A DNA stretch of 64,000 nt, from positions 62,001 through 126,000 of the forward strand of contig NZ_JAKUDO010000003.1 in assembly GCF_022436485.1 (NCBI RefSeq), read 5' to 3'. The notes beneath the pieces were generated by a model. The model was not told where the DNA came from, searched no databases, and saw only the letters and a program-made list of their open reading frames with translations. Made by a program: the position numbers and the translations under genes. Origin of the DNA: Agrococcus sp. ARC_14 (GTDB lineage: Bacteria; Actinomycetota; Actinomycetes; Actinomycetales; Microbacteriaceae). Below are positions 48,624 through 57,224 of the stretch, piece after piece. Within the stretch, counting starts at the first letter, position 1, and every line of letters starts with the position of its first letter.

Positions 48624-49466
48624 ATGATCGACGCCCCCGCGCTGGCCATCACCGGCGCCACCGGCGCCGTCGGACGGCTCACCGCCGAGGAGCTCGCCCG
48701 CGGTGGCGCGGCGCTGCGACTGCTCGCCAGGACGCCCAGCCGGGCCCCGCAGCTGCCGGGCTCCGTCGTGGTCGAGAGCTCCTACGGCGACAGCGACCAG
48801 GCACGAGCGTCGCTGGAGGGTGTGTCGACGCTGCTGATGGTCTCGGCCGGCGAGGAGGAGGGATGGCCGGAGAAGCAGCTGGGCTTCGTGGCCGCCGCGG
48901 CCGACGCCGGGGTCGAGCACATCGTCTACACCTCGTTCCAGGGCGCATCGGCCGACGCGACCTTCACCTACGGGCGCGACCACTTCGCGACCGAGGAGGC
49001 GATCCGCGCCAGCGGCATGGCGTGGACGATGCTGCGCGACAGCTTCTACCTCGACTTCGTCACGCTGCTGCCGGGCCCCGACGGCGCGCTCCGCGGCCCG
49101 GCCGGCGACGGCCGCGTCGCCGCGGTCGCCAAGCTCGACGTGGCCCGCTCCGCGGCGGCCGTGCTGCGCGAACCGGGCGCGCATGCCGGGCGCACCTACG
49201 AGGTCACGGGGCCCGAGGCGCTCTCCTTCGCCGACTTCGCGGCCGCGCTGACCGGATCGACCGGCCGACCCATCCGCTACATCGACGAGACGCTCGAGGA
49301 GGGCCGCCGCTGGCGCGAGGCCTTCGGGGCGCCCGAGTGGCAGCTGCAGGGCTGGCTGACGACCTTCAGCGCGATCGCGAAGGGCGAGCACACGCACGTC
49401 ACCGACGACGTCGAGCTGCTCACCGGCCGCAAGCCGATCAGTCTGCGCGAGCTGCTGCTCGGCTGA
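48624..49466 (+). CDS. NmrA-like NAD(P)-binding oxidoreductase (atypical SDR)
   Basis: 280 aa. Rossmann motif ITGATGAVGRLTAEELARGG at the N-terminus (G-x-x-G-x-x-G), then VEHIVYTSFQGASADATFTYGRDHFATEEAIRASGMAWTMLRDSFYLD, the NmrA/QOR2-like pattern that lacks the SDR catalytic Tyr-x-x-x-Lys. Related enzymes reduce quinones or sense the NADP pool. AGGAGA precedes the ATG. Confidence 0.87.
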   Translation: MIDAPALAITGATGAVGRLTAEELARGGAALRLLARTPSRAPQLPGSVVVESSYGDSDQARASLEGVSTLLMVSAGEEEGWPEKQLGFVAAAADAGVEHIVYTSFQGASADATFTYGRDHFATEEAIRASGMAWTMLRDSFYLDFVTLLPGPDGALRGPAGDGRVAAVAKLDVARSAAAVLREPGAHAGRTYEVTGPEALSFADFAAALTGSTGRPIRYIDETLEEGRRWREAFGAPEWQLQGWLTTFSAIAKGEHTHVTDDVELLTGRKPISLRELLLG

Positions 49467-49495
49467 ACCGCTCCGCCTGCCGCGTCTGGCACCGG

Positions 49496-49569
49496 TGCCC
49501 CCGCTGGGATTCGAACCCAGACTGAGCGGATTTTAAGTCCGCCGCCTCTGCCGATTGGGCTACGGGGGC
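49496..49569 (-). tRNA. tRNA with anticodon TAA (tRNA-Leu), short variable arm
   Basis: 74 bases, minus strand. Acceptor GCCCCCG/CGGGGGC is fully paired with discriminator A. Anticodon stem GCGGA/TCCGC, loop CTTAAAA, anticodon TAA, which reads UUA leucine codons. The variable region is only five bases (TCAGT), whereas bacterial tRNA-Leu normally carries a long variable arm. T arm CTGGG-TTCGAAT-CCCAG. CCA is not fully encoded. UUA codons are very rare in a genome this GC-rich. Confidence 0.88.
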
Positions 49570-49644
49570 CGGGCGCGCGCCCGTGCCTACGGTACGCCGC
49601 AGGGCGGGGCTGCCCTGCGGCGCCCCGCCCTGCGTGCCTGCGGA

Positions 49645-50679
49645 TCAGCCCTGCGCTGCGGCCTCAGCCAGCTGCGGCACGAGCTGGTCGAGCACGACCG
49701 GGATGCTCAGCACGCTCGAGGCGCCCCAGGCGCCGGCCAGCTCGGAGTCGGGATCGATGAAGACCGCGCGGCCCTCCTGCACGACGGCGAGCGACGACAG
49801 CAGCGGATCCTGCTGGGTCTCCTCGAGCGTAAACCCGATCGGCAGGATGACGGCCGTGTCGGCGTCGAAGGCCGCGACGTTCTCCGCCGAGGCGTTGGCG
49901 AAGAAGCCTGCGGGCTCGAGGTCGGCGATCGGCGGGTTGTTCACGAAGCCGAGCTGGCCCAGCAGGTCGAAGCGGCCGTCGCCGGGCAGGTAGGCGCCGT
50001 AGGCGTCGCCGAACTTGGTGACGGATGCGGTGGTGAGCCCCTCGAACTCGGGGTGCGCCGCGGCCGCCTCGGCGATCTGCCCCTCGATGTCGGCGATGAG
50101 CGCCTGCGCCTCGTCTGGCTTGCCGACGGCCTCGCCGACGAGCGTGAGCTGATCGGTCCACTCGGTCGCGTAGGCGCCAGTGCCCTCCGGGCCGTAGATC
50201 GTCGGCGCGATCTCGGTCAGCCGGTCGAACTCGCCCTCGTCGTTGCCCGAGCGGGTGTTGAGGATCAGGTCGGGGTCGAGGCCCAGGATCTGCTCGTAGT
50301 TGAGCGACTCGTCGCCGCGCTCGATGAGCACGGGCTCGGCGTCGCCGAACAGCTCGGCCGCCCACGGCCCGACGCCGTGGGTCTCGGCACCGAAGCCCTG
50401 CCAGTCGAAGACCGCGACGGGCGTGATGCCGAGCGCAAGCGCCATCTCGGCGTCCGACCAGCCGAGCGCGACGACGGTGAGCTCGCCGTCCTCAGGCTGC
50501 GGCACCTCGATGGCGCCGAACATCGTCTCGACCGTGCCGAGCGGGCCGTCGCCCTGCGCGGGCTGCTCGGTGGCCGCCGGGTCGGGGGTGGATGCGCTGC
50601 AGCCGGCGAGCAGGCCGACGGCGAGCGCGCCCGCGAGCGCGGTGGTCGCGACACGCGAGCGACGGATGGAGTGGAACAT
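49645..50679 (-). CDS. Iron-siderophore ABC transporter substrate-binding lipoprotein
   Basis: 344 aa from ATG 50679. Lipobox GLLAGC (Cys near 27). Periplasmic_binding_2 fold, FecB/FepB type: VVALGWSDAEMALALGITPVAV, LDPDLILNTRSGNDEGEFDRLTEIAPTI and QLGFVNNPPIADLE. It captures ferric siderophores for the two permeases and ATPase downstream of the iron box. Last gene of the operon in transcription order. Confidence 0.92.
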   Translation of the reverse strand: MFHSIRRSRVATTALAGALAVGLLAGCSASTPDPAATEQPAQGDGPLGTVETMFGAIEVPQPEDGELTVVALGWSDAEMALALGITPVAVFDWQGFGAETHGVGPWAAELFGDAEPVLIERGDESLNYEQILGLDPDLILNTRSGNDEGEFDRLTEIAPTIYGPEGTGAYATEWTDQLTLVGEAVGKPDEAQALIADIEGQIAEAAAAHPEFEGLTTASVTKFGDAYGAYLPGDGRFDLLGQLGFVNNPPIADLEPAGFFANASAENVAAFDADTAVILPIGFTLEETQQDPLLSSLAVVQEGRAVFIDPDSELAGAWGASSVLSIPVVLDQLVPQLAEAAAQG

Positions 50680-50702
50680 GGTGCTTCCTTTCGATGGGTC
50701 GT

Positions 50703-51527
50703 TCAGTCGCCCGCGCCCTGCGGTGCTGCCGTGACGGCGCCGCTGGCGAGGGGAACGATCATGGGGGTGTGCGTCTCGGGGTCGTCGAGCACGCGGCTGC
50801 GCACACCGAAGACGCTGTGGACGCGCTCGGCGGTGATGACCTCCGCCGGGGTGCCCTGCGCGACGATCGCGCCGTCGCGCATCGCGATCAGATGGGTGGC
50901 GTAGCGCGCCGCCTGGTTGATGTCGTGCAGCACGGCAACGAGCGTGCGCCCCTCGGCGTGCAGCCGTGTGCACAACTCGAGCAGCTCGATCTGGTGCGCG
51001 ATGTCGAGGAAGGTGGTGGGCTCGTCGAGCAGCACGATCGGCGTCTCCTGCGCGAGCACCATGGCGATCCACGCGCGCTGCCGCTGGCCGCCTGAGAGCT
51101 CGTCGACGCGACGCGTGGCGTAGTCCTGCGTGTTGGTGGCGCGTAGCGCAGAGCGCACCGCGCGCTCGTCCTCCTCGGACCACTGCCGCAGCAGCCCCTG
51201 ATGGGGGTAGCGGCCGCGGCTGACGAGATCGACGACGGTGATCCCCTCCGGCGCCATCGCCGTCTGCGGCAGCAGCCCGATCTCGCGGGCGACCTCGCGC
51301 GTCGGACGCGAGCGGATGTCCTCGCCGTCGAGCACGATGCGGCCGGAGCTGGGCGGCAGCAGCCGGGCGAGCGCGCGCAGCAGCGTCGACTTGCCGCAGG
51401 CGTTGGGCCCGATGATCACGGTGAAGGAGCCGTCTGGGATGACGACGTCGAGCGCCTCGATCACGTGGCGCTCCCCGTAGCCGATCGATGCGGCCTCCGC
51501 CCCGAGGCGTGCGTCCGTTCCGGTCAT
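50703..51527 (-). CDS. Iron-siderophore ABC transporter ATPase (FepC type)
   Basis: 274 aa. Walker A GPNACGKST (the CGKST form typical of FecE/FepC), RYPHQGLL, signature LSGGQRQRAWIAMVLAQ, Walker B PIVLLDEPTTFLDIAHQ and H loop VLHDINQAARYA. It powers siderophore import. ATGA overlap with the permease gene upstream. Confidence 0.94.
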   Translation of the reverse strand: MTGTDARLGAEAASIGYGERHVIEALDVVIPDGSFTVIIGPNACGKSTLLRALARLLPPSSGRIVLDGEDIRSRPTREVAREIGLLPQTAMAPEGITVVDLVSRGRYPHQGLLRQWSEEDERAVRSALRATNTQDYATRRVDELSGGQRQRAWIAMVLAQETPIVLLDEPTTFLDIAHQIELLELCTRLHAEGRTLVAVLHDINQAARYATHLIAMRDGAIVAQGTPAEVITAERVHSVFGVRSRVLDDPETHTPMIVPLASGAVTAAPQGAGD

Positions 51528-52576
51528 CGCTGCTCCTTCATGCCGCGCGAGAGCAGCCAGACGAGGTACGCGCCGCCGAGGCACGCGGTGATCACTCCCA
51601 CCGGATACTGGCTCGGGGCGATCACGCGCTGCGCGAGCACGTCGCCCGCGAGCAGCAGCACGGCGCCGATCAGGGCAGACGCCATGAGCGCCGGACCCGT
51701 GCCATCGACGATGCGCTTGGCGATCTGTGGTGCCGCGAGCGCCACGAACGTGATGGGGCCGGCGATGGCGGTGATCACCGAGACCAGCCCGACACCGACG
51801 ATGATGAGCAGGATGCGCGTCGGCTCGGCCCGCACCCCGAGCATCCGTGCGTGGTCGTCGCCGAGCTCGAGCACCGTGAGCCTTCGGGAAAGCAGGATGC
51901 ACACGGGAGCGAGCACCAGCAGCGCGACGATCACCGGCAGCACGTCGGGCCAGCGGGAGCCGTTGAGGGTGCCTGCGCCCCAGACCGCGGCCGTGACGGC
52001 TTCCTCGAGGCGCGCCGTCACCAGCAGGTAGGCGTTGATCGCGCTCAGCACCGCGCTCACGGCGATGCCGACCACGATCAGCCGGAAGCCCTGCACACCG
52101 CGCTTGAAGGCCAGTGCATAGACCGCCAGCGCGGTCGCGAGGCCGCCGACGAAGGCGCCGACCGAGACGGATGCGGCGCTGCCGCCGAGCACGAGGGTCA
52201 CGACGAGCGCGCCCGTGTAGGCGCCGGTGGAGAAGCCGATGATGTCCGGGCTGCCGAGCGGGTTGCGCGTCGTCGACTGGAAGATCGCGCCCGAGATCGC
52301 GAGGCTCGCGCCGCCGATCACCGCGAGCACGATGCGCGGCACCCGCCACTCCTGCACGACCCGCACGGTGCTGGTCTCGCCCTGCCCGAACAGCGCCGCG
52401 AACACCTCGCCGGGTGCGATCGCGGATTCTCCGAGGGTGAGCGCGACCGCTGCGACGACGACGAGCAGCGCTGCGAGCGCGCCCCACACCATGAGCGCGC
52501 GCCGGTCGATGAGCAGGCGGATGCGCGCGGGGCCTGTGAGCACCCGCACCCGTTCGGGCCACAGCGCGATGCTCAC
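51524..52576 (-). CDS. Iron-siderophore ABC transporter permease (FecCD, second)
   Basis: 350 aa from GTG 52576, overlapping the other permease's stop as GTGA. About nine or ten helices. FecCD blocks: VRVVQEWRVPRIVLAVIGGASLAISGAIFQSTTRNPLGSPDIIGFSTGAYTGAL and GPITFVALAAPQIAKRIVDG. Pairs with the upstream permease as a heterodimer. Confidence 0.93.
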   Translation of the reverse strand: MSIALWPERVRVLTGPARIRLLIDRRALMVWGALAALLVVVAAVALTLGESAIAPGEVFAALFGQGETSTVRVVQEWRVPRIVLAVIGGASLAISGAIFQSTTRNPLGSPDIIGFSTGAYTGALVVTLVLGGSAASVSVGAFVGGLATALAVYALAFKRGVQGFRLIVVGIAVSAVLSAINAYLLVTARLEEAVTAAVWGAGTLNGSRWPDVLPVIVALLVLAPVCILLSRRLTVLELGDDHARMLGVRAEPTRILLIIVGVGLVSVITAIAGPITFVALAAPQIAKRIVDGTGPALMASALIGAVLLLAGDVLAQRVIAPSQYPVGVITACLGGAYLVWLLSRGMKEQR

Positions 52577-53628
52577 AGCGACCGCATCCTCGAGCGGCGC
52601 ACGAGCGCGATGAGCACGGGCGCGCCGACGAACGCCGTGACGACCCCGACGGGCAGCTCGCTCGGCACCAGCACGCGACCCAGGACATCCGCCAGCAGCA
52701 CCAGGGTGGGGCCCGCGAGGATGCTGAAGGCGATGATCCAGCGGTGGTCGACGCCGACCGTGAAGCGGGCGACGAAGGGCACGACGAGCCCGACGAAGGT
52801 GAGCGGCCCGACTGCGGCGGTGGCCGCGCCGCACAGCAGCGTGATGGCGACGAAGCCGACACCGCGCACGAGCGAGGTGTTCGTGCCGAGCGCCCGGGCG
52901 ACGTCCTCCCCCATCGTGAGGGCGTTCAGCGAGCGCGACAGCAGCAGCACCGCGACCGCGGCGAGCACGATGAGCAGCCACACCGCGTGCACGGTGTCGA
53001 GCTGGCGCCCTTGCAGCGAGCCGACCGACCAGAAGCGCACCCGGTCGAAGATCGTCGGGTTCGCGAAGGTGATGGCCTGACTGAAGCCCGAGAGCACTGC
53101 GCCGATCGCGACGCCGGCGAGCACGAGCTTGACGGGCGTGCCTGCGGCGACGCCCGTGGTGCCGATGAGGTAGACAAGCCCGGCTGCGAGGCCGGCGCCG
53201 ATGACGCCCCAGACGATCTGGCCGGAGGTGATGCCCGCGCCGAAGAAGCCGGTGCCGATGACGATGGCGAAGTAGGCGCCGGCGTTGACGCCCAGCAGGC
53301 CGGGGTCGGCGAGCGGGTTGCGGGTGAGCGCCTGCATGACCACGCCCGCGAGCCCGAGTGCGAGGCCGGCGAGCACGGCGAGCATCGTGCGCGGCACGCG
53401 GTAGTCGCGCACCAGCAGGTCGTTCGTCGACGTGCCGTCTCCCGTGAGCGCCGCGATCACGACCTGCGGAGAGAGAGCGCCAGAGCCGACGAAGAGGCTG
53501 AGCGCCGCAGCGCCCGCGAGCAGCACCAGGCAGCCCGCGATCACGAGCAGCCGCAGGACGGCACGACGAGGGCCGGGGAGGGGCGCTGCGGCACCCGCAT
53601 CGGGTCGTGCGGTCGTGATCTCAGACAC
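52573..53628 (-). CDS. Iron-siderophore ABC transporter permease (FecCD, first)
   Basis: 351 aa. DYRVPRTMLAVLAGLALGLAGVVMQALTRNPLADPGLLGVNAGAYFAIV and VGPLTFVGLVVPFVARFTVG are the FecCD signatures. First gene of the four-gene operon, 36 bases after the iron box. Confidence 0.94.
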   Translation of the reverse strand: MSEITTARPDAGAAAPLPGPRRAVLRLLVIAGCLVLLAGAAALSLFVGSGALSPQVVIAALTGDGTSTNDLLVRDYRVPRTMLAVLAGLALGLAGVVMQALTRNPLADPGLLGVNAGAYFAIVIGTGFFGAGITSGQIVWGVIGAGLAAGLVYLIGTTGVAAGTPVKLVLAGVAIGAVLSGFSQAITFANPTIFDRVRFWSVGSLQGRQLDTVHAVWLLIVLAAVAVLLLSRSLNALTMGEDVARALGTNTSLVRGVGFVAITLLCGAATAAVGPLTFVGLVVPFVARFTVGVDHRWIIAFSILAGPTLVLLADVLGRVLVPSELPVGVVTAFVGAPVLIALVRRSRMRSL

Positions 53629-53664
53629 GGGTGCTCCACGGTCGTGCGTCTCCGGAGGCGCCGA

Positions 53665-53683
53665 AGTAAGGCAAGCCTAACCC
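53665..53683 (-). promoter_or_regulatory. DtxR-type iron box upstream of the siderophore operon
   Basis: Minus strand reads GGTTAGGCTTGCCTTACT, with arms TTAGGC and GCCTTA around TT, matching the DtxR/IdeR box pattern TTAGG-TTAG-CTAA except at one arm position. Located 37-55 bases before the first permease. A DtxR-family regulator is encoded at 1170-1841. Confidence 0.8.
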
Positions 53684-53713
53684 GTCGGCGACGCGGCCGC
53701 GCGCCTGCGTCGT

Positions 53714-54034
53714 CTACTGCCGGGCGAGGCGAAGTCTCCTTGTGCGCATTGCGTGCAGCGAGTAGGTGATCCCGAAGCACAGCGCAGCAGCAGCGACCAG
53801 CGCGAACACTGCGGACTCCACGACATCCTCCTCTGCGCCGTCGGTGGGCGGGGCATGCACGATGAGCGGCAGCACAACGGCAGTCCCCACCGCCAGCCAG
53901 CAGATGATGAGCGACACTCGATGCGTGCACTGCGCTGTCTCGCGGGTGCGTTCCCTTCGAACGAGAGCTGCGCTCTGCACGAGCAGCACCAGGAGGATCA
54001 GCGCAGCTGCTGCACCGTAGACCCAGAAGCTCAT
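53714..54034 (-). CDS. Small membrane protein, unknown function
   Basis: 106 aa from MSFWVYGAAAALILL. Three hydrophobic segments (about 5-22, 37-58 and 72-92) and a basic tail MRTRRLRLARQ. A longer in-frame start would add a low-complexity stretch and is rejected. No recognised family. Confidence 0.6.
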   Translation of the reverse strand: MSFWVYGAAAALILLVLLVQSAALVRRERTRETAQCTHRVSLIICWLAVGTAVVLPLIVHAPPTDGAEEDVVESAVFALVAAAALCFGITYSLHAMRTRRLRLARQ

Positions 54035-54180
54035 GCGCGCGCCGGCTCGAGCACGGCGGTGCGCTGGCGAGCTTGCATGTTCTCCATCTTCGCAACCGCC
54101 GCCCGCGAGCGCTCGCGAATCGCTGCGCGCAGCGAGGCAGCTCTCCACCCAGCGATCCCTGCCCGGGCTACGCTGACGGC

Positions 54181-54717
54181 ATGACCGTCCACGAGCGCGC
54201 CACGATCATCCCGCTGCCCGACCGGGCGCCGCACCTGCCGAAGTCGGCGCTCGTGATGCCGGGCGCCGTCATCACCGGGGCCGTGTCCCTCGGCGAGCGA
54301 GTGAGCATCTGGCCGGGCGCGAGCCTGCGTGCCGAGGAGGAGAGCATCCTCATCGGCGAGGACTCCAACGTGCAGGACTCCAGCTCGCTGCACGTCGACC
54401 ACGGCTCGCCGCTGACGATCGGGGCGCGCGTCTCGATCGGCCACAACGCCGTCGTGCACGGCTGCACCGTCGAGGACGACGTGCTCATCGGCATGCACGC
54501 GACCGTCATGAACGGCGCCGTCATCGGTGCGGGCTCGATCATCGCCGCCGGCGCGCTCGTCACCGAGGGCACCGTCATCCCCGAGCGCTCGCTCGTCGCC
54601 GGCGTGCCCGGCAAGGTGCGCCGCGAGACGACCGAGGATGAGCTGCACGGCATCGCGCGCAACGCCGAGACCTACGCCAAGCGCATCCAGGTCTACATCG
54701 AGGCGATCGGGCACTGA
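54181..54717 (+). CDS. Gamma-carbonic-anhydrase-family hexapeptide-repeat protein
   Basis: 178 aa, left-handed beta-helix. Zinc-binding histidines are in SSLHVDHGSPLTIGARVSIGHNAVVHGCTV (three His), followed by VAGVPGKVRRETTEDELHGIARNAETY, the family tail. Members hydrate CO2 or act as acyltransferase-like scaffolds. TACGCT six bases before the ATG and no ribosome-binding site suggest a leaderless mRNA. Confidence 0.9.
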   Translation: MTVHERATIIPLPDRAPHLPKSALVMPGAVITGAVSLGERVSIWPGASLRAEEESILIGEDSNVQDSSSLHVDHGSPLTIGARVSIGHNAVVHGCTVEDDVLIGMHATVMNGAVIGAGSIIAAGALVTEGTVIPERSLVAGVPGKVRRETTEDELHGIARNAETYAKRIQVYIEAIGH

Positions 54718-54727
54718 CCCCGGCGAG

Positions 54728-55834
54728 TCAGCCTGCCTCCACCGACCGCGGCGCGGCCGGCAGCCGCACGTCGACGCGCAGCCCACCGGCGCGACGCGCG
54801 CTGAGTGCGAGGGTTCCTTCGTGCGCCTGCACGATGCTCTCGACGATCGCAAGGCCGAGCCCGACGCCCGCATGGTCGCTCCGCACGCGACTGGCGCCCC
54901 GCCGAAATGGCTCGGTCAGGGTCGGGATGAGCTGCGGGTCGAGCACCTCGCCTGTGCTCTCGACCAGCAGCGTGACGTGCCCCTCTGCGGCGGCGGTGCG
55001 TACCAGCACGCTGCCCTCGGCAGGCAGGTTGTGCACGATGGCGTTGTGCAGCAGGTTCGTCGCCAGCTGCTGCAGCAGCGCTGCCGAGCCGAGCACGAAG
55101 GCCGCGTCGCCGTCGACATCGATGCGCACACCCTGCCGTTCGGCGATCGGCAGCAGCACCTCCGCCGCCTCCTCCGCCATGAGCGAGAGGTCGACGCGCT
55201 CTCGCTCGAACGACCGCTGATCGGCTCGGCTGAGGGCGAGCAGTGCCTCGGTGAGGTCGATCGTGCGTGCGTTGACGACCCGGAGACGCTGCAGCAGCTC
55301 GGCATGGTCATGGCCCGGATCCATGCGCGCGACATCCAGCAGCGTCTGGGTCACCGCGAGCGGCGTGCGCAGCTCGTGCGAGGCGTTGGCAGCGAAGCGC
55401 TGCTGCTGCGAGACCTGCGCCTCGAGCCGCGCCAGCATGCCGTCGAAGCTGTCGGCCAGCTCGCGGAACTCGTCCTGGCTGCCATCCATGCGGATGCGGT
55501 GCGAGAGCGACCCCGTCGCCGCCGTCCGCGTGGCAGCTGCGATCTGCGTCAGCGGCGCGAGCATCCGGCCCGCCAGGAACCAGCCGCCCGCCAGCCCCAG
55601 CACGAGCAGGAACGCGAGCGCCGACAGCGCGGCGGGCAGGAACGCTCGGATGAGGTCATCGCGGCCGGGGAAGAACGGCCCGTCGGAGGCGAAGGCGCGC
55701 TGCGGCACGTAGCGCAGAAGGAAGACCCACACGACGGCGAGCAGCAGTCCGCCGGCGATCATGAGGAAGCTCGCATAGCTGAGCGTCAGCTTGAGGCGCA
55801 CGCTCCAGCCGGCCCGTCTAGGCATGCGCAGCAT
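54728..55834 (-). CDS. Sensor histidine kinase of a van-like locus
   Basis: 368 aa from ATG 55834 (alternatives 55825 and 55864). Two transmembrane segments, about 16-38 and 60-82, with only a short external loop (RYVPQRAFASDGPFFPGRDD). HAMP, then HisKA with His153 in NASHELRTPLAVTQ, and ATPase with LLHNAIVHN and SDHAGVGLGLAIVESI. The small sensor loop recalls VanS-type or intramembrane-sensing kinases. It overlaps its regulator gene by 17 bases and lies opposite the vanY-alr-ligase operon. Confidence 0.9.
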   Translation of the reverse strand: MLRMPRRAGWSVRLKLTLSYASFLMIAGGLLLAVVWVFLLRYVPQRAFASDGPFFPGRDDLIRAFLPAALSALAFLLVLGLAGGWFLAGRMLAPLTQIAAATRTAATGSLSHRIRMDGSQDEFRELADSFDGMLARLEAQVSQQQRFAANASHELRTPLAVTQTLLDVARMDPGHDHAELLQRLRVVNARTIDLTEALLALSRADQRSFERERVDLSLMAEEAAEVLLPIAERQGVRIDVDGDAAFVLGSAALLQQLATNLLHNAIVHNLPAEGSVLVRTAAAEGHVTLLVESTGEVLDPQLIPTLTEPFRRGASRVRSDHAGVGLGLAIVESIVQAHEGTLALSARRAGGLRVDVRLPAAPRSVEAG

Positions 55835-56531
55835 CCCCGTCCCCCGCCGCGCCGGTCGCCGCATCCGCCGCCCCCGTGTCGATGCGGTAGCCAGCGCCCG
55901 GCACCGTGGCGATGATCCAGGGCTCGCCCAGGCGCTTGCGGAGCGTGGAGACGGTGATCCGGACGGCGTTCGTGAAGGGGTCGGCGTGCTCGTCCCACGC
56001 GCGCTCGAGCAGCGCCTCGGCGCTGATGACGCCGCCCTCCGCGGACATCAGCACCTCGAGCACGGCGAACTGCTTGCGCGTCAGCGCGACGAATCGGCCG
56101 TCGCGGAACACCTCACGTCGGAACGGGTCGAGGCGCAGCCCCGCGAGCTCCCGCACCGGCGGGCGGCTCACCGCCCGCCTTCGGTCGAGCGCGCGCAGCC
56201 GCAGCACGAGCTCGCGCAGCTCGAACGGCTTGGTGAGGTAGTCGTCGGCGCCGAGCTCGAAGCCGGATGCCTTGTCGTCGAGCCGATCCGCCGCGGTCAG
56301 CATGAGGATGGGCATGCCCCTGCCGGAGGCGACGATGTGGGCGGCTATCTCGTCGCCGGAGGGCCCGGGGATGTCCCGATCGAGCACGGCGATGTCGTAC
56401 TCGTTGATGCTCAGCAGCTCGAGCGCGGTGTCGCCGTCGCCGGCGAGGTCGGCGGCGATCGCCTCGAGCCGCAGCCCATCCCGGATCGCCTCCGCCATGT
56501 ATGGCTCATCCTCGACGACCAGCACCCGCAT
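55818..56531 (-). CDS. OmpR-family response regulator of a van-like locus
   Basis: 237 aa. Receiver: EDEPYMAE, phospho-Asp in IAVLDRDIPGPSGDEIAAHI, MLTAADRLDDK and DDYLTKPFEL. Winged helix: LTRKQFAVLEVLMSAEGGVISAEALLERAW and TNAVRITVSTLRKRLG, ending VPGAGYRID; an Ala/Gly-rich tail follows. LDRDIPGPSG is the CutR/VanR-type block. TAGCAT lies six bases before the ATG, consistent with a leaderless mRNA. Divergent from the vanY-like gene 87 bases away. Confidence 0.9.
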   Translation of the reverse strand: MRVLVVEDEPYMAEAIRDGLRLEAIAADLAGDGDTALELLSINEYDIAVLDRDIPGPSGDEIAAHIVASGRGMPILMLTAADRLDDKASGFELGADDYLTKPFELRELVLRLRALDRRRAVSRPPVRELAGLRLDPFRREVFRDGRFVALTRKQFAVLEVLMSAEGGVISAEALLERAWDEHADPFTNAVRITVSTLRKRLGEPWIIATVPGAGYRIDTGAADAATGAAGDGDAAHA

Positions 56532-56618
56532 GCGCCCATGCTAGGAGCGCGCACCTATCGTCGGCGTATCGAGAACCGCATACGGGCGTGCAACACCCGA
56601 GCGCGTTGGCTGGCATGC

Positions 56619-57224
56619 ATGCACAGCACATCTGCTCGAACCGGGCGCGGCCGAGTGCTCGCGGGTCTCGCCGTGGTCGCCGTCGCCGCCGCAGCACTGG
56701 TGGCGACCTTCTCCGGACCGTGGCTGACCGCGACGGCGCACGGCGATCCGCTCGACGGCACCGGCGGCGCGCTGACCGCCGCCGACGGCACCCTGCCAGC
56801 GGGCACCGGCGCCTTCGACGACGAGCTGCCCGGCATCGCGAACCTCGACGCGGCGCTGCTGCGGGCGATCCAGGCGGCGACGATGGATGCCGAGGCCGTT
56901 GGCGTCGAGCTCACGGTCAACAGCGGCTGGCGCTCTGCCGACTATCAGCAGCAGCTGCTGGTCGATGCGGTGGCCGAGCACGGCTCGATCGACGAGGCCT
57001 CCCGTTGGGTCGCCACGCCGGAGTCGTCTGCCCACGTCTCCGGCGACGCCGTCGATGTCGGCCCGCCCGCGGCCGCTGGTTGGCTCGCCGAGCACGGCGG
57101 CGTGCACGGTCTCTGCCGCACGTACGACAACGAGCCCTGGCACTTCGAGCTGCTGCCGGCGGCTGTCGATGATGGCTGCCCGCTCCCCTACGCCGATCCC
57201 ACCGTCGACCCGAGGCTGCGGTGA
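56619..57224 (+). CDS. VanY-type D-alanyl-D-alanine carboxypeptidase (M15B)
   Basis: 201 aa from ATG 56619. One N-terminal membrane anchor or signal (about 14-34, AGLAVVAVAAAALVATFSGP). Zinc and catalytic residues of M15B are all present: SAHVSGDAVD with His139 and Asp146, and EPWHFEL with Glu and His175. NSGWRSADYQQQLL is the substrate-side block. It would trim D-Ala-D-Ala-ending stems. The stop overlaps the racemase GTG by four bases. Confidence 0.92.
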   Translation: MHSTSARTGRGRVLAGLAVVAVAAAALVATFSGPWLTATAHGDPLDGTGGALTAADGTLPAGTGAFDDELPGIANLDAALLRAIQAATMDAEAVGVELTVNSGWRSADYQQQLLVDAVAEHGSIDEASRWVATPESSAHVSGDAVDVGPPAAAGWLAEHGGVHGLCRTYDNEPWHFELLPAAVDDGCPLPYADPTVDPRLR

